A stretch of DNA of 64,000 bases, taken from the NCBI GenBank assembly GCA_045534265.1, contig JAZSJH010000005.1, positions 1 through 64,000 of the forward strand. The letters run 5' to 3'. This DNA comes from CAKVLS01 sp045534265. GTDB lineage: Bacteria; Bacillota; Clostridia; Christensenellales; UBA1242. Shown piece after piece: positions 34,900 to 43,319 of the stretch. Below the pieces are notes generated by a model. That model did not search any database. It saw only the letters and a program-made list of their open reading frames with translations, and was not told where the DNA came from. A program made the position numbers and the translations under genes. Every line of letters begins with the position of its first letter. Within the stretch, counting starts at the first letter, position 1.

Positions 34900-34946
34900 C
34901 AAAAAGAAACTATAGTTTGTTGTGGTTTAGTTTTTGTTTCTTTTTG
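34900..34946 (+). promoter_or_regulatory. Hairpin in the murA leader
   Basis: CAAAAAGAAAC (34900-34910) and GTTTCTTTTTG (34936-34946) form a perfect 11-bp stem with a 25-nt loop, ending 8 nt before the GAGGAG site of murA. The region 34751-34963 otherwise holds only the terminator at its start. Confidence 0.5.
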
Positions 34947-34963
34947 GGCTTTTGAGGAGTGTT

Positions 34964-36214
34964 ATGGAAAAGTTTTTGATAAAAGGCGGGAACAAACTCT
35001 CTGGAGAGATTAATGTTCCGTGTGCAAAAAATTCTTACCTTGCTATACTTGCTGGGTGTATGCTGTCCAGCGGCAAGGTGGTTTTACATAAATGTCCTAA
35101 GTTTAGTGATGTTACAAAAATGCTTGAGATTTTGAAAGTTTTGGGGTGTGATATATCTTTTGTAGGGGATAGTGTTGTAATAGATGCAAAATACGCAAAT
35201 AATCACGAAGTTCCCAAAGCTTTAGCTCAAGAGATTAGGTCGTCTATATTTCTTCTAGGTGCAATTGTTGGTAGGCTTAAAAAAGCTAGAGTTTGCTATC
35301 CGGGTGGGTGCGAAATAGGGGCAAGGCCTATTGATTTGCATTTGAAAGGGCTTCAAAGCATAGGCGTTAAGATAAAAGAACGTCACGGGTTTATAGATTG
35401 TGATGGAAGCGGACTTTGTGGCGGAGTTGTCCATCTTGACTATCCTAGTGTTGGGGCGACCGAAAATATTATGATGGCGGGAGTTTTTGCAAAGGGCACA
35501 ACTATTATATATAACCCAGCCAAAGAGCCGGAAATTGTAGATTTACAAGACTTTATTAACAGTATGGGTGGTAAAGTTTATGGCGCGGGCAGTGATGTTA
35601 TTACAATAATAGGGGTAGAAAAGCTTGGAGATACCGAATTTACCCCAATATCCGACAGAATTATTGCCGGTACATATTTGCTTGCGGGGGCAATTTGTGG
35701 GGGAGACATCACCTTAAATAATGTAAATATAGAACATAATTTGGCACTTATAACAAAACTTAAAAATAGTACTTGCAAAATATACTGCAATGATGCTAAA
35801 ATAAGATTAGTAAGTGATAGTCTGCCATTGTCTTTTGGCAATGTTGAAACTATGCCTTACCCTGGCTTTCCTACGGATTTGCAGGCGCAAACAATGGCTC
35901 TGCAAACAGTGAGTAAAGGTACTTGTATTTTTACCGAAAATCTATTTGAGATGAGATACAAGCACGTACCTGAACTTATCAAGATGGGAGCTAAAATCAA
36001 AATTAAAGACAGGGTAGCTATAGTTGACGGAGTAGATAGACTTTATGGAGCAGAAGTAAATTGCTACGACCTAAGGGGCGGGGCAGCACTTACGTTGGCG
36101 GGGCTTGTGGCTGATGGCTACACAACGCTAAATGATATAAGACATATAGATAGAGGATACTACAAGTTAGAAGAAGCTCTATCTAGTCTAGGAGCAGACA
36201 TAAAAAGGTTATAA
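34964..36214 (+). CDS. murA: UDP-N-acetylglucosamine 1-carboxyvinyltransferase MurA
   Basis: A 416-residue enolpyruvyl transferase for the first committed step of peptidoglycan synthesis. The active-site Cys116 lies in PGGCEIGARP, so the fosfomycin-sensitive form of the site is present. KNS near residue 23 and RGGAALTLAG near the C-terminus are conserved. ATG 34964 has GAGGAG ahead. It restarts the division/cell-wall cluster after the insertion. Confidence 0.95.
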   Translation: MEKFLIKGGNKLSGEINVPCAKNSYLAILAGCMLSSGKVVLHKCPKFSDVTKMLEILKVLGCDISFVGDSVVIDAKYANNHEVPKALAQEIRSSIFLLGAIVGRLKKARVCYPGGCEIGARPIDLHLKGLQSIGVKIKERHGFIDCDGSGLCGGVVHLDYPSVGATENIMMAGVFAKGTTIIYNPAKEPEIVDLQDFINSMGGKVYGAGSDVITIIGVEKLGDTEFTPISDRIIAGTYLLAGAICGGDITLNNVNIEHNLALITKLKNSTCKIYCNDAKIRLVSDSLPLSFGNVETMPYPGFPTDLQAQTMALQTVSKGTCIFTENLFEMRYKHVPELIKMGAKIKIKDRVAIVDGVDRLYGAEVNCYDLRGGAALTLAGLVADGYTTLNDIRHIDRGYYKLEEALSSLGADIKRL

Positions 36215-36227
36215 GGAAATAGCGCTT

Positions 36228-37115
36228 ATGAAGAAAAAAAGACTATTAAAATTGTTTATAGCCCTAACCGTTGTCGTAATGGTAGTTGTTTTGTCTTCTA
36301 CTGTGTTTACGCTTAAAAACGTAGAATTATGTTTTTATGATAGCAGTAACAACCTGATAGAAGACTATGGTCAACTAGATTATTTTGGTGACGAAGATGT
36401 TCAGGACATTATCGATAGTGGTGATTTTGGTTTTGGCAAGAGCATATTCTTCTTGCAAAGACAAGACAATATCGATCGTATCGAAAAGGAACATCCTTTT
36501 ATCAAGGTAATAGGCATTAGTGCGACATTCCCTGATGGGTTCAAAATCAAAGCTGTGGAAAGAAAACCTATGTACAGCATTTATCTTTCTACGGGCAGAT
36601 ATGCAATCTGCGACAGCGAGCTAAAGGTTTTGGAAATAAAAGAAACAATTAACACTTATGATTATATAACACTTATAAATCTTGGCATTGACAACCAAGA
36701 GCCAGGCAACTTTATTACTGGTGATAAAGATATGGAAAGACTTGCAAAGCTAGGTGGTGAGTTTTCTGCAAACAGATACACAAGACTTAGTTCAATCAAA
36801 TATTTCCAAAGTATAAGAATGTACGAAAGCTACAAAACTAACGATAGAACAAGCAAGTGTACTTGGCTATCTATTCAAACAAGAGCGACAGATAGAGATG
36901 GTTCACAATGCGCTGGCGTTAGAATTGATATTGAAAACATAGCAACTAACTTTGAAGAAAAGGTTAATAAAGCTTTGAGCATATTTAACACATATTTTAA
37001 TTCAACAGATACATCTGTTCATTCACAAATCCTTCACGGAACAATCAAGGTATATGACAATTGTACCGGAACTTGGGTTCAAGAAATAGAAAGAATAGAT
37101 GAAGAATTAGAATAA
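36228..37115 (+). CDS. FtsQ/DivIB-type division protein
   Basis: A 295-residue protein with a basic start, one membrane segment (about 8-28) and an external POTRA-like domain (residues 30-100) followed by the beta domain (PMYSIYLSTGRYAICDSE). Position between murA and ftsA is standard for FtsQ/DivIB, which joins FtsL and the septal synthase. Sequence similarity is low, as usual. Ribosome binding site AAGGA. Confidence 0.8.
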   Translation: MKKKRLLKLFIALTVVVMVVVLSSTVFTLKNVELCFYDSSNNLIEDYGQLDYFGDEDVQDIIDSGDFGFGKSIFFLQRQDNIDRIEKEHPFIKVIGISATFPDGFKIKAVERKPMYSIYLSTGRYAICDSELKVLEIKETINTYDYITLINLGIDNQEPGNFITGDKDMERLAKLGGEFSANRYTRLSSIKYFQSIRMYESYKTNDRTSKCTWLSIQTRATDRDGSQCAGVRIDIENIATNFEEKVNKALSIFNTYFNSTDTSVHSQILHGTIKVYDNCTGTWVQEIERIDEELE

Positions 37116-37121
37116 AAAATA

Positions 37122-37153
37122 CAAATAGGGCGATATTTTAGCCCTATTTTTTT
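37122..37153 (+). terminator. Rho-independent terminator after ftsQ
   Basis: ATAGGGC (37125-37131) pairs with GCCCTAT (37141-37147), with a T tail. Confidence 0.85.
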
Positions 37154-37198
37154 GTTTTTTGTGCCAAAAATATTTTTTAGATAAGATGTCAAAAAGGT

Positions 37199-37227
37199 TT
37201 GACTGAAAATGTTACAAATATTATAAT
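37199..37227 (+). promoter_or_regulatory. Sigma-A promoter of ftsA-ftsZ
   Basis: TTGACT at 37199-37204, 17 nt, TATAAT at 37222-37227. Confidence 0.8.
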
Positions 37228-37257
37228 ATAAATATATATTATTATTAGGTGGTCAAA

Positions 37258-38433
37258 TTGGCAAAAAAAGATGTTGCGATTTTAGATTTTGGCTCTGAAA
37301 AAATATCTGTAATTATTGGTTGTTCAGATGTCAACAATACTTTTGCTATTAAAGGCGTAGGAGAGTGCGAATACGCAGGTTTTATGGACGGGAGCTTTTT
37401 GGAACCAAATAACCTAAAACTTGCTATGGGGCTTGCAATTAACAATGCAGAGCTAAACTCAAAGACGGATATAAAAGAGCTTTATATCGGTGTGCCTACG
37501 GAGTTTTCTTTGTGTGTATGCGCTACCGCAAGTCAAACTTATCCTAGAGCAAAAACAGTAAATCAAAACGATATTAATGAGCTTTTTGTTATTGGCAATC
37601 AAAACTTTGTTAATCAAAAAACTCACAGCGTAATAAATCAATCTGCGGTTTATTATGTACTAGATGACAATGGCAAAGTAACTAATCCTTTGGGGCTTGT
37701 TACAAATAAAATAACTGCTTGTATGTCGTTTATTTTGGCAGAAAAAAGTTTTATAAAATTAATCGATAGTTTCCTTGTTGATTTGGAAATCACAAGAGCA
37801 ACATATATCTCATCAGCCTTAGCTGAAGCAAAATATTTGTTTGACGAAGAAACAAGAGATAGATATGCTTTACTTGTTGACTGCGGATATATCACAACAA
37901 CAGTTGCTTTGGTTAGGGGAGACGGTATACTTTCACTTAATAGTTTTTCTATGGGTGGCGGACACATAACAGCTGACCTTATGGAATGTTTGAAAATTAC
38001 CTTCCAACAAGCCGAATCTTTGAAGAGAAAAGTAGTTCTTTCTATTGATCCTGAAAAAGATGATGTTTATGAAGTTACAACCGATAATGGTGTACTTCCT
38101 ATATCAGCAAAAATGGCAGGTGAGATAGTAGAGTGTAGAATAGAAGAGATTGCAAAGAATATTCTAAAATGCCTGCACGCTTGCAAGTATGAATATCCAC
38201 ATTATATACCGGTATCACTTACGGGCGGTGGACTTTGTTATTTGAAAGGTGCAAAAGATTTGCTTGCAAAATACTTGGGCAAAAATGTTGAGATTGTAGT
38301 TCCACCTATACCTCAACTAAACAAGCCTCACAATTCTTCAAGCATAGGGCTTTTGGACATAGCAATAAAACAAGAAGCATTGAGAAAACCAAAAGGTTTC
38401 TTTGCAAAACTTAAAGCATTTATAAACAGATAA
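37258..38433 (+). CDS. ftsA: Cell division protein FtsA
   Basis: A 391-residue actin-fold protein. Phosphate 1 is LDFGSEKISVIIG, phosphate 2 is LLVDCGYITTTVAL, and the adenosine motif is LTGGGL. A C-terminal amphipathic helix (GFFAKLKAFINR) would bind the membrane. It tethers FtsZ together with SepF. TTG 37258 is preferred since AGGTGG lies 5 nt ahead; GTG 37249 is an alternative. It is followed by ftsZ after 19 nt. Confidence 0.9.
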   Translation: MAKKDVAILDFGSEKISVIIGCSDVNNTFAIKGVGECEYAGFMDGSFLEPNNLKLAMGLAINNAELNSKTDIKELYIGVPTEFSLCVCATASQTYPRAKTVNQNDINELFVIGNQNFVNQKTHSVINQSAVYYVLDDNGKVTNPLGLVTNKITACMSFILAEKSFIKLIDSFLVDLEITRATYISSALAEAKYLFDEETRDRYALLVDCGYITTTVALVRGDGILSLNSFSMGGGHITADLMECLKITFQQAESLKRKVVLSIDPEKDDVYEVTTDNGVLPISAKMAGEIVECRIEEIAKNILKCLHACKYEYPHYIPVSLTGGGLCYLKGAKDLLAKYLGKNVEIVVPPIPQLNKPHNSSSIGLLDIAIKQEALRKPKGFFAKLKAFINR

Positions 38434-38452
38434 AAATAGGAGACAGAAAATT

Positions 38453-39613
38453 ATGAATAATAACATTGGACAAGTAGTAAAAATTTTGGTTATCGGTATC
38501 GGTGGTGGCGGTAACAACGCAGTTAACAGAATGGTTGCGGCAAACATCACTTCAGCTGAATTTGTTGCAGTAAACACAGACAAACAAGCTCTTCTTATGA
38601 GCAAAGCAACTCACAGAGTTCAAATCGGTGAAAAATTAACAAAAGGTCTTGGCGCTGGTGCAGAGCCAGAAGTTGGTGCAAAAGCTGCCGAAGAGAGTAA
38701 ACAAGTATTGACAGAAATGCTTAGAGATTGCGACCTTGCATTTATCACTGCTGGTATGGGTGGCGGAACTGGTACAGGTGCTGCTCCAGTTGTTGCTCAA
38801 ATTGCAAAAGAACTTGGCATTTTGACAATTGCGGTTGTAACAAAACCATTTAACTTTGAAGGCAAAAAGAGAATGGACAATGCCGAAAAGGGTATTGCCG
38901 AACTTAGAAAATATGTTGACACACTTGTTATTATTCCTAATGACAAACTTCTTCGTATCGTACCAAAAGGTACTCCTATTGTAGAAGCATTTAGATGTGC
39001 AGATGATGTATTAAGACAAGGTATCCAAGGTATCTCTGACCTTATCGTTGTACCAAGCCTTATCAACCTAGACTTTGCTGACGTAAAATCTATTATGAAA
39101 AACAAAGGCCTTGCTCATATGGGTATTGGTCGTGGCAAAGGCGAAAACAAAACAATCGAAGCTGTAAGACAAGCTGTTCAAAGTCCACTTCTTGAAACAA
39201 CTATCGAAGGCGCTACTGGTATCCTTCTTAACGTAAAAGGTGGATTGGATCTTCCTATTGACGAAGTTGACGAAGCTGCAGCTCTTGTTAAAGAAGTTGT
39301 TGACCCTAACTGTAATATTATCTTCGGTGCTGGTATTGACGAAGCACTTTCTAACGAAGTAGAAATCACTGTTATTGCAACAGGCTTTAGTGGTAAAGAT
39401 GGCGGCAAAGAACCTCAAAGAGACTTGAAAGATATTATGAAGACTCAAGAGCCAAAACAAGAACCTGCTGATGACAAACTAAAAGACTATGAAGCAAGAC
39501 TAAACTCAACTTCTACTGCAAAACAAGAACCAGAAGTTGTTTCAAACACTTCTCGTATCAAAGTGGATGATTCTAATATCCCACCATTCCTTAGAAGACT
39601 TCAAAACAAATAA
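38453..39613 (+). CDS. ftsZ: Cell division GTPase FtsZ
   Basis: A 386-residue tubulin homologue: GGGGNNAVNRM near residue 13, the tubulin signature GGGTGTGAAPV near 105, and the C-terminal peptide IPPFLRRL that binds FtsA and SepF. It has a normal linker of about 50 residues. TAGGAGA ribosome binding site. A terminator follows. Confidence 0.97.
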   Translation: MNNNIGQVVKILVIGIGGGGNNAVNRMVAANITSAEFVAVNTDKQALLMSKATHRVQIGEKLTKGLGAGAEPEVGAKAAEESKQVLTEMLRDCDLAFITAGMGGGTGTGAAPVVAQIAKELGILTIAVVTKPFNFEGKKRMDNAEKGIAELRKYVDTLVIIPNDKLLRIVPKGTPIVEAFRCADDVLRQGIQGISDLIVVPSLINLDFADVKSIMKNKGLAHMGIGRGKGENKTIEAVRQAVQSPLLETTIEGATGILLNVKGGLDLPIDEVDEAAALVKEVVDPNCNIIFGAGIDEALSNEVEITVIATGFSGKDGGKEPQRDLKDIMKTQEPKQEPADDKLKDYEARLNSTSTAKQEPEVVSNTSRIKVDDSNIPPFLRRLQNK

Positions 39614-39636
39614 CACAAAAAAACAAATAAAACTCA

Positions 39637-39673
39637 AAAAGGACAAGTTATTTCAAAACTTGTTCTTTTTTAT
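39637..39673 (+). terminator. Rho-independent terminator after ftsZ
   Basis: AAGGACAAGTT (39639-39649) pairs with AACTTGTTCTT (39657-39667) around a 7-nt loop. Confidence 0.85.
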
Positions 39674-39676
39674 TTT

Positions 39677-39704
39677 TTGAGATTTTTACAAGCCTTATTA
39701 CAAT
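39677..39704 (+). promoter_or_regulatory. Candidate promoter of spoIIGA abutting the start codon
   Basis: TTGAGA (39677-39682), 16 nt, TACAAT (39699-39704). Transcription would begin about 39711, the A of the ATG, and no ribosome binding site is visible. Confidence 0.5.
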
Positions 39705-39710
39705 AAATGT

Positions 39711-40493
39711 ATGACTATATATGTAGAAGATTTGTTTTTTGAAAATTTCATAATATTTCTTTCTATGGCATTTTTTACAACAAGCTTACTTGGCAAAAAA
39801 GAAAAGTTTGTAAAAGCTGTTTTTGCCTCAATTTTTGCTGCCTGTTTTGAGTGTGCGGGTGTTATGGTGGGGCTGGGAAAATACGGGCATATGATGTTGC
39901 TTGCATTTAATGTCGGGCTTGTTATTTTGATGTCGCAAAAGGGGACAAAAAGTATTTTTGTTTCTATAATTATTAGTTTTGCATATCTTTTTGTTATAGA
40001 CGGGCTAAGGGGGCTTTTGGCAAAGTACATAAATATATCTTGCTGGATTAAAATTTTTGGGCTTGTTTATGTCTTGCTTATGTTCAAGTTAATAAAGCAT
40101 TTTTATAACATCAAAAAACACAAAAAATTTGAGTACAAAGTTAATTTCTATAATGGTCAAAATGTTTTTTCGACAATAGCTTATCTTGATAGTGGTAACT
40201 TTTTGCAAGATAATATTTCGCAAAAGCCCGTTGTGATAATAGATTATAATGCGTTTTTGCATATATCAGGGGTTTCTTTTGATGATTTTTTGCATGGAAA
40301 ATATGATTTGAAAAATTCGCATTATATAGACTACTCAACAATAAGCGGAAATAAAAAGATGCTTGTGTTTGAGATAGACTATATAGAAATTGATGGCAAA
40401 AGGGTAGATTGCCTTTTGGGGCTTAATTTGAACGGCTTTGAAAATGGATATTCTGCACTTTTGGGAGTTCAGGTTTTGGGGGATATGATATGA
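39711..40493 (+). CDS. spoIIGA: Sporulation sigma-E factor-processing peptidase SpoIIGA
   Basis: A 260-residue membrane protease: five hydrophobic segments in the first 130 residues, then an aspartyl protease-like domain with Asp160 in YLDSGN. It cuts the pro-sequence from SigE in the mother cell. Its stop overlaps the sigE start (ATGA), the usual spoIIG operon arrangement. No Shine-Dalgarno sequence precedes the ATG. Confidence 0.9.
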   Translation: MTIYVEDLFFENFIIFLSMAFFTTSLLGKKEKFVKAVFASIFAACFECAGVMVGLGKYGHMMLLAFNVGLVILMSQKGTKSIFVSIIISFAYLFVIDGLRGLLAKYINISCWIKIFGLVYVLLMFKLIKHFYNIKKHKKFEYKVNFYNGQNVFSTIAYLDSGNFLQDNISQKPVVIIDYNAFLHISGVSFDDFLHGKYDLKNSHYIDYSTISGNKKMLVFEIDYIEIDGKRVDCLLGLNLNGFENGYSALLGVQVLGDMI

Positions 40494-41212
40494 AAATTTT
40501 GTCAAAGTTAATTTTATTTTTGAAAGGTATTTTTGCAAGGGATTTTTTTAGTGCCCGCAAAAAATTAGTTGCATATATCTGTGGGACAGAAGTTTTGCCA
40601 GAGCCTATGACAGCTGTCGAAGAAGCTGAGTATTTGGTTAAGGCAAGTCAAGGTGATGAAAGTGCAAAAAGCGTACTTATCGAAAGAAACTTGCGGCTTG
40701 TTATTTACATAGCAAAAAAATTTGAAAATACAGGCGTTGAGCTAGAAGACCTTGTGTCAATTGGTTCTATTGGTCTTATCAAAGCGGTTTCGACTTTTAA
40801 TTACGAAAAAAATATTAAGCTTGCAACTTATGCTTCAAGATGTATCGAAAATGAGATTTTGATGCATTTGCGAAAAGTAACTAAGCAAAAGCTTGAAGTA
40901 AGTTTAGACGAGCCTCTTAACTATGATAAAGACGGAAACGAACTTTTGCTTGCGGATATTTTGGTAGCAGATGGAGAGTCTGTTTCAAAAAATATGGAAT
41001 TGTCAGCCGAAAAGCAACTTCTTCTGCAAGCAATATCTAGGCTAAATAGTAGAGAGCAGACTATAATGACTCTAAGATTTGGGCTAAATGGTAAAGATGA
41101 ACTAACTCAAAAGCAAGTGGCTGACGCTATGGGGATATCTCAAAGCTATATTTCACGTATAGAAAAAAAGATACTTCTAAGGCTGAAAAAAGAAATAAGT
41201 AAAGTTTCATAA
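40490..41212 (+). CDS. sigE: RNA polymerase sporulation sigma factor SigE
   Basis: A 240-residue sigma-70 family protein. The first 28 or so residues are the hydrophobic/basic pro-sequence (MKILSKLILFLKG) removed by SpoIIGA. Region 2 (NLRLVIYIAKKF, DLVSIGSIGLIKA) and region 4 (TQKQVADAMGISQSYISRIEKK) are well conserved. It directs early mother-cell genes such as spoIVA at 47.5 kb. Confidence 0.95.
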   Translation: MKILSKLILFLKGIFARDFFSARKKLVAYICGTEVLPEPMTAVEEAEYLVKASQGDESAKSVLIERNLRLVIYIAKKFENTGVELEDLVSIGSIGLIKAVSTFNYEKNIKLATYASRCIENEILMHLRKVTKQKLEVSLDEPLNYDKDGNELLLADILVADGESVSKNMELSAEKQLLLQAISRLNSREQTIMTLRFGLNGKDELTQKQVADAMGISQSYISRIEKKILLRLKKEISKVS

Positions 41213-41275
41213 CAAAATGTATATTTTTGTCTTATTTTGAGCAACATATTACAAAAATGTGTTTGAGGAAATAAG

Positions 41276-42040
41276 ATGAAAAGAGTTGTTATTTGTGGAG
41301 TGAATACTGAAAATTTGCCCAATATCAAAGGTGACGAAATGGCACGGCTTATGACTAGATTAAAAAAAGGAGATATGGAAGCAAGGAACCTTTTTATACA
41401 TGGAAATATGCGGCTTGTGCTTAGTATTGTGGGGAGATTTTCTACAAACAAAGACAATATTGATGATATATTCCAAGTTGGTTGTGTGGGTCTTATGAAG
41501 GCTATGGATAATTTTGATGAAGGTTTTAATGTCAAATTTTCAACTTATGCTGTGCCAATGATTATTGGGGAGATAAGGAGATATATAAGAGAAGGAACTT
41601 GCGTTAGGGTATCTAGAAGTTTGAGAGATATTGCATACAAGGTTTTGCTTTCAAGACAAAAGTTTGATAAAGAAGGTGTAGACCCTAGCTTAGAAGATAT
41701 ATCAAAAGACCTGGATCTTCCGCTAACAGATGTTTTATGCGCGCTAGATGCTATAGCGGACCCGGTGAGCTTATATGAACCTGTATATAATGACGGCATA
41801 GACACCGTGCTTGTTATGGAACAGCTAAGTAATAACAAGGACACTAGTGATGAAATGCTAGAAAATTTTGCATTAAAAGAAGCTATGCAAAAACTAGGCG
41901 ATAGAGAAAGAGAAATACTGCATTTGAGATACTTTTTGGGCAAGACACAAACTGAGATTTCGGAAAGCGTAGGCATAAGCCAAGCACAAGTAAGTAGGCT
42001 TGAAAAAAACGCCCTGCAAGAACTAAAAAAATCTTTGTAA
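41276..42040 (+). CDS. sigG: RNA polymerase sporulation sigma factor SigG
   Basis: A 254-residue forespore sigma factor. The N-terminus (KRVVICGVNTENLP) and region 2 (NMRLVLSIVGRF, DDIFQVGCVGLMKA) are hallmarks of SigG, and region 4 ends with SQAQVSRLEK. It follows sigE by 63 nt as in most spore formers. Ribosome binding site GAGGAA. Confidence 0.95.
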   Translation: MKRVVICGVNTENLPNIKGDEMARLMTRLKKGDMEARNLFIHGNMRLVLSIVGRFSTNKDNIDDIFQVGCVGLMKAMDNFDEGFNVKFSTYAVPMIIGEIRRYIREGTCVRVSRSLRDIAYKVLLSRQKFDKEGVDPSLEDISKDLDLPLTDVLCALDAIADPVSLYEPVYNDGIDTVLVMEQLSNNKDTSDEMLENFALKEAMQKLGDREREILHLRYFLGKTQTEISESVGISQAQVSRLEKNALQELKKSL

Positions 42041-42089
42041 TTTTTTTGCTACTTTTGTCATATTATGTAACAAAGGAGCAAACTTTTTT

Positions 42090-42482
42090 ATGGAATCTTC
42101 TTTTTTGGAGCTTAGATGCAAAGAAGTAATTAATATTGTAGACGGAAAACTCTTGGGGCATATTATTGATATGGTTGTTGACTTAAAAACTAGCTGTGTC
42201 AAAGGACTTGTTGTTCCTATGTCAAAGGGTATGTTTAGTTTTTTTAAGCAACAGCAAGAGATTTTTATCCCGTACAAAAATATTTGCAAAATAGGCGAAG
42301 ATGTTATTTTAGTTGAGCTTTACAATCTTCCGCAAGTAAAAAAGAGCAAAAAAGTAAATGCTCTAAAGGTTAATGATACAAAGCAAGAAAGAGAAGAAAA
42401 CCAACTAGAGCCAATAACTCCTAATGAAGTTGAAAGCAAAAATCTAAAAAGCAAATTAGACAAACAAAATTTTGATTTATAA
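42090..42482 (+). CDS. YlmC/YmxH-family PRC-barrel protein
   Basis: A 130-residue protein whose first 80 residues are the YlmC/YmxH PRC-barrel (CKEVINIVDGKLLGHIIDM, IFIPYKNICKIGEDVILVE). The remaining 50 residues are a charged tail. The family lies directly after sigG in many spore formers; its role in sporulation is unclear. AAAGGAGC site. Confidence 0.85.
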   Translation: MESSFLELRCKEVINIVDGKLLGHIIDMVVDLKTSCVKGLVVPMSKGMFSFFKQQQEIFIPYKNICKIGEDVILVELYNLPQVKKSKKVNALKVNDTKQEREENQLEPITPNEVESKNLKSKLDKQNFDL

Positions 42483-42500
42483 CTTAGTCAAAAATAATTT

Positions 42501-42529
42501 ACGGCGACCAAAATAAATGCTATACTTTT
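42501..42529 (+). promoter_or_regulatory. Candidate sigma-A promoter of nrdR
   Basis: TTTACG, 17 nt and TATACT lie directly ahead of the TAGGAG site of nrdR. Confidence 0.55.
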
Positions 42530-42545
42530 TGTAGGAGAAAAACTT

Positions 42546-42992
42546 ATGAAATGTATTTATTGTGGATTTGGCGATAGTAAAGTTATTGACTCAAGACTTA
42601 CAGACGAGTCTAACAGCATAAGACGTAGAAGAGAATGTCTAAAATGTGGCAAACGTTTTACCACCTACGAAACTGTTGAAGAAATACCTATTTTGGTTAT
42701 AAAAAATGACAATTCTAGACAGGCTTTGGACGTTCAAAAAATCAAAAGAGGCTTTATCAAATGTTGTGAAAAGCGTCCTGTTACTATGGCTCAAATTGAC
42801 AGTGCTGTAAATGATATAGTTAAAACACTTCAAAACTCTTTAGAGCAAGAAGTTAAGTCTAGTTATATTGGCGAGCTTGTAATGGAACAGCTAAAGAAAA
42901 TGGACGAAATAGCATATATTAGATTTGCTGCCGTATACAAACAATTCAAAGATGTTGATACCTTTATTAGCTTTTTGAAAAATATGAAATAA
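42546..42992 (+). CDS. nrdR: Transcriptional repressor NrdR
   Basis: A 148-residue regulator of ribonucleotide reductase genes. It has an N-terminal zinc ribbon (Cys3, Cys6, Cys31, Cys34) and an ATP-cone (about 49-139) sensing ATP/dATP. No NrdR box was recognised near it. GTAGGAG site. Confidence 0.95.
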   Translation: MKCIYCGFGDSKVIDSRLTDESNSIRRRRECLKCGKRFTTYETVEEIPILVIKNDNSRQALDVQKIKRGFIKCCEKRPVTMAQIDSAVNDIVKTLQNSLEQEVKSSYIGELVMEQLKKMDEIAYIRFAAVYKQFKDVDTFISFLKNMK

Positions 42993-42996
42993 TAAT

Positions 42997-43028
42997 TAAA
43001 ACACCTACGCAAACAGGTGTTTTTTTTG
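42997..43028 (+). terminator. Rho-independent terminator after nrdR
   Basis: AACACCT pairs with AGGTGTT around an 8-nt loop, followed by eight T. Confidence 0.85.
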
Positions 43029-43091
43029 TTGTAAAAAATGGGCCTATAAAATACCATTTCTAAATAAGTTGTCTTATGAATAAATTGTATT

Positions 43092-43319
43092 ATGATAAAT
43101 CTAATAAACGCAAAAAAGGGTAAGTGGTATTATATATGTAATATAGACCCTTGCAACAGCAAACTTCGGCTGATGGAAATGGGGTTTTGTAATTGCAAAA
43201 TAATGCTTATAAAAACAGGTATAGGAAAAAAGGATTATTTGTTTTGTTTGCGTGGGTTTAAGATAATATTAAGAAAAGATTTGGTGCAAAATATATGGGT
43301 AGAAGAATACTTGCCTTAG
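43092..43319 (+). CDS. feoA: FeoA-domain protein
   Basis: A 75-residue SH3-like FeoA domain (RLMEMGFCNCKIMLIKTG, FCLRGFKIILRKD). FeoA is a small cytoplasmic partner of the ferrous iron transporter FeoB. It overlaps feoB by 25 nt, so translation is coupled. No clear ribosome binding site precedes the ATG. Confidence 0.85.
   Translation: MINLINAKKGKWYYICNIDPCNSKLRLMEMGFCNCKIMLIKTGIGKKDYLFCLRGFKIILRKDLVQNIWVEEYLP

Noticed and set aside
37187..37204. Third copy of the TGTCAA/TTGACT dyad at the ftsA promoter
   Set aside because: The arms are 6 instead of 5 nt apart and the centre does not match the other two. TTGAC-type arms are expected by chance at -35 boxes.
41219..41251. Possible SigF/SigG promoter ahead of sigG (GTATA and CATATTA)
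   Set aside because: The two elements are 21 nt apart, too far for the consensus, so I did not list it even though such a promoter is expected.
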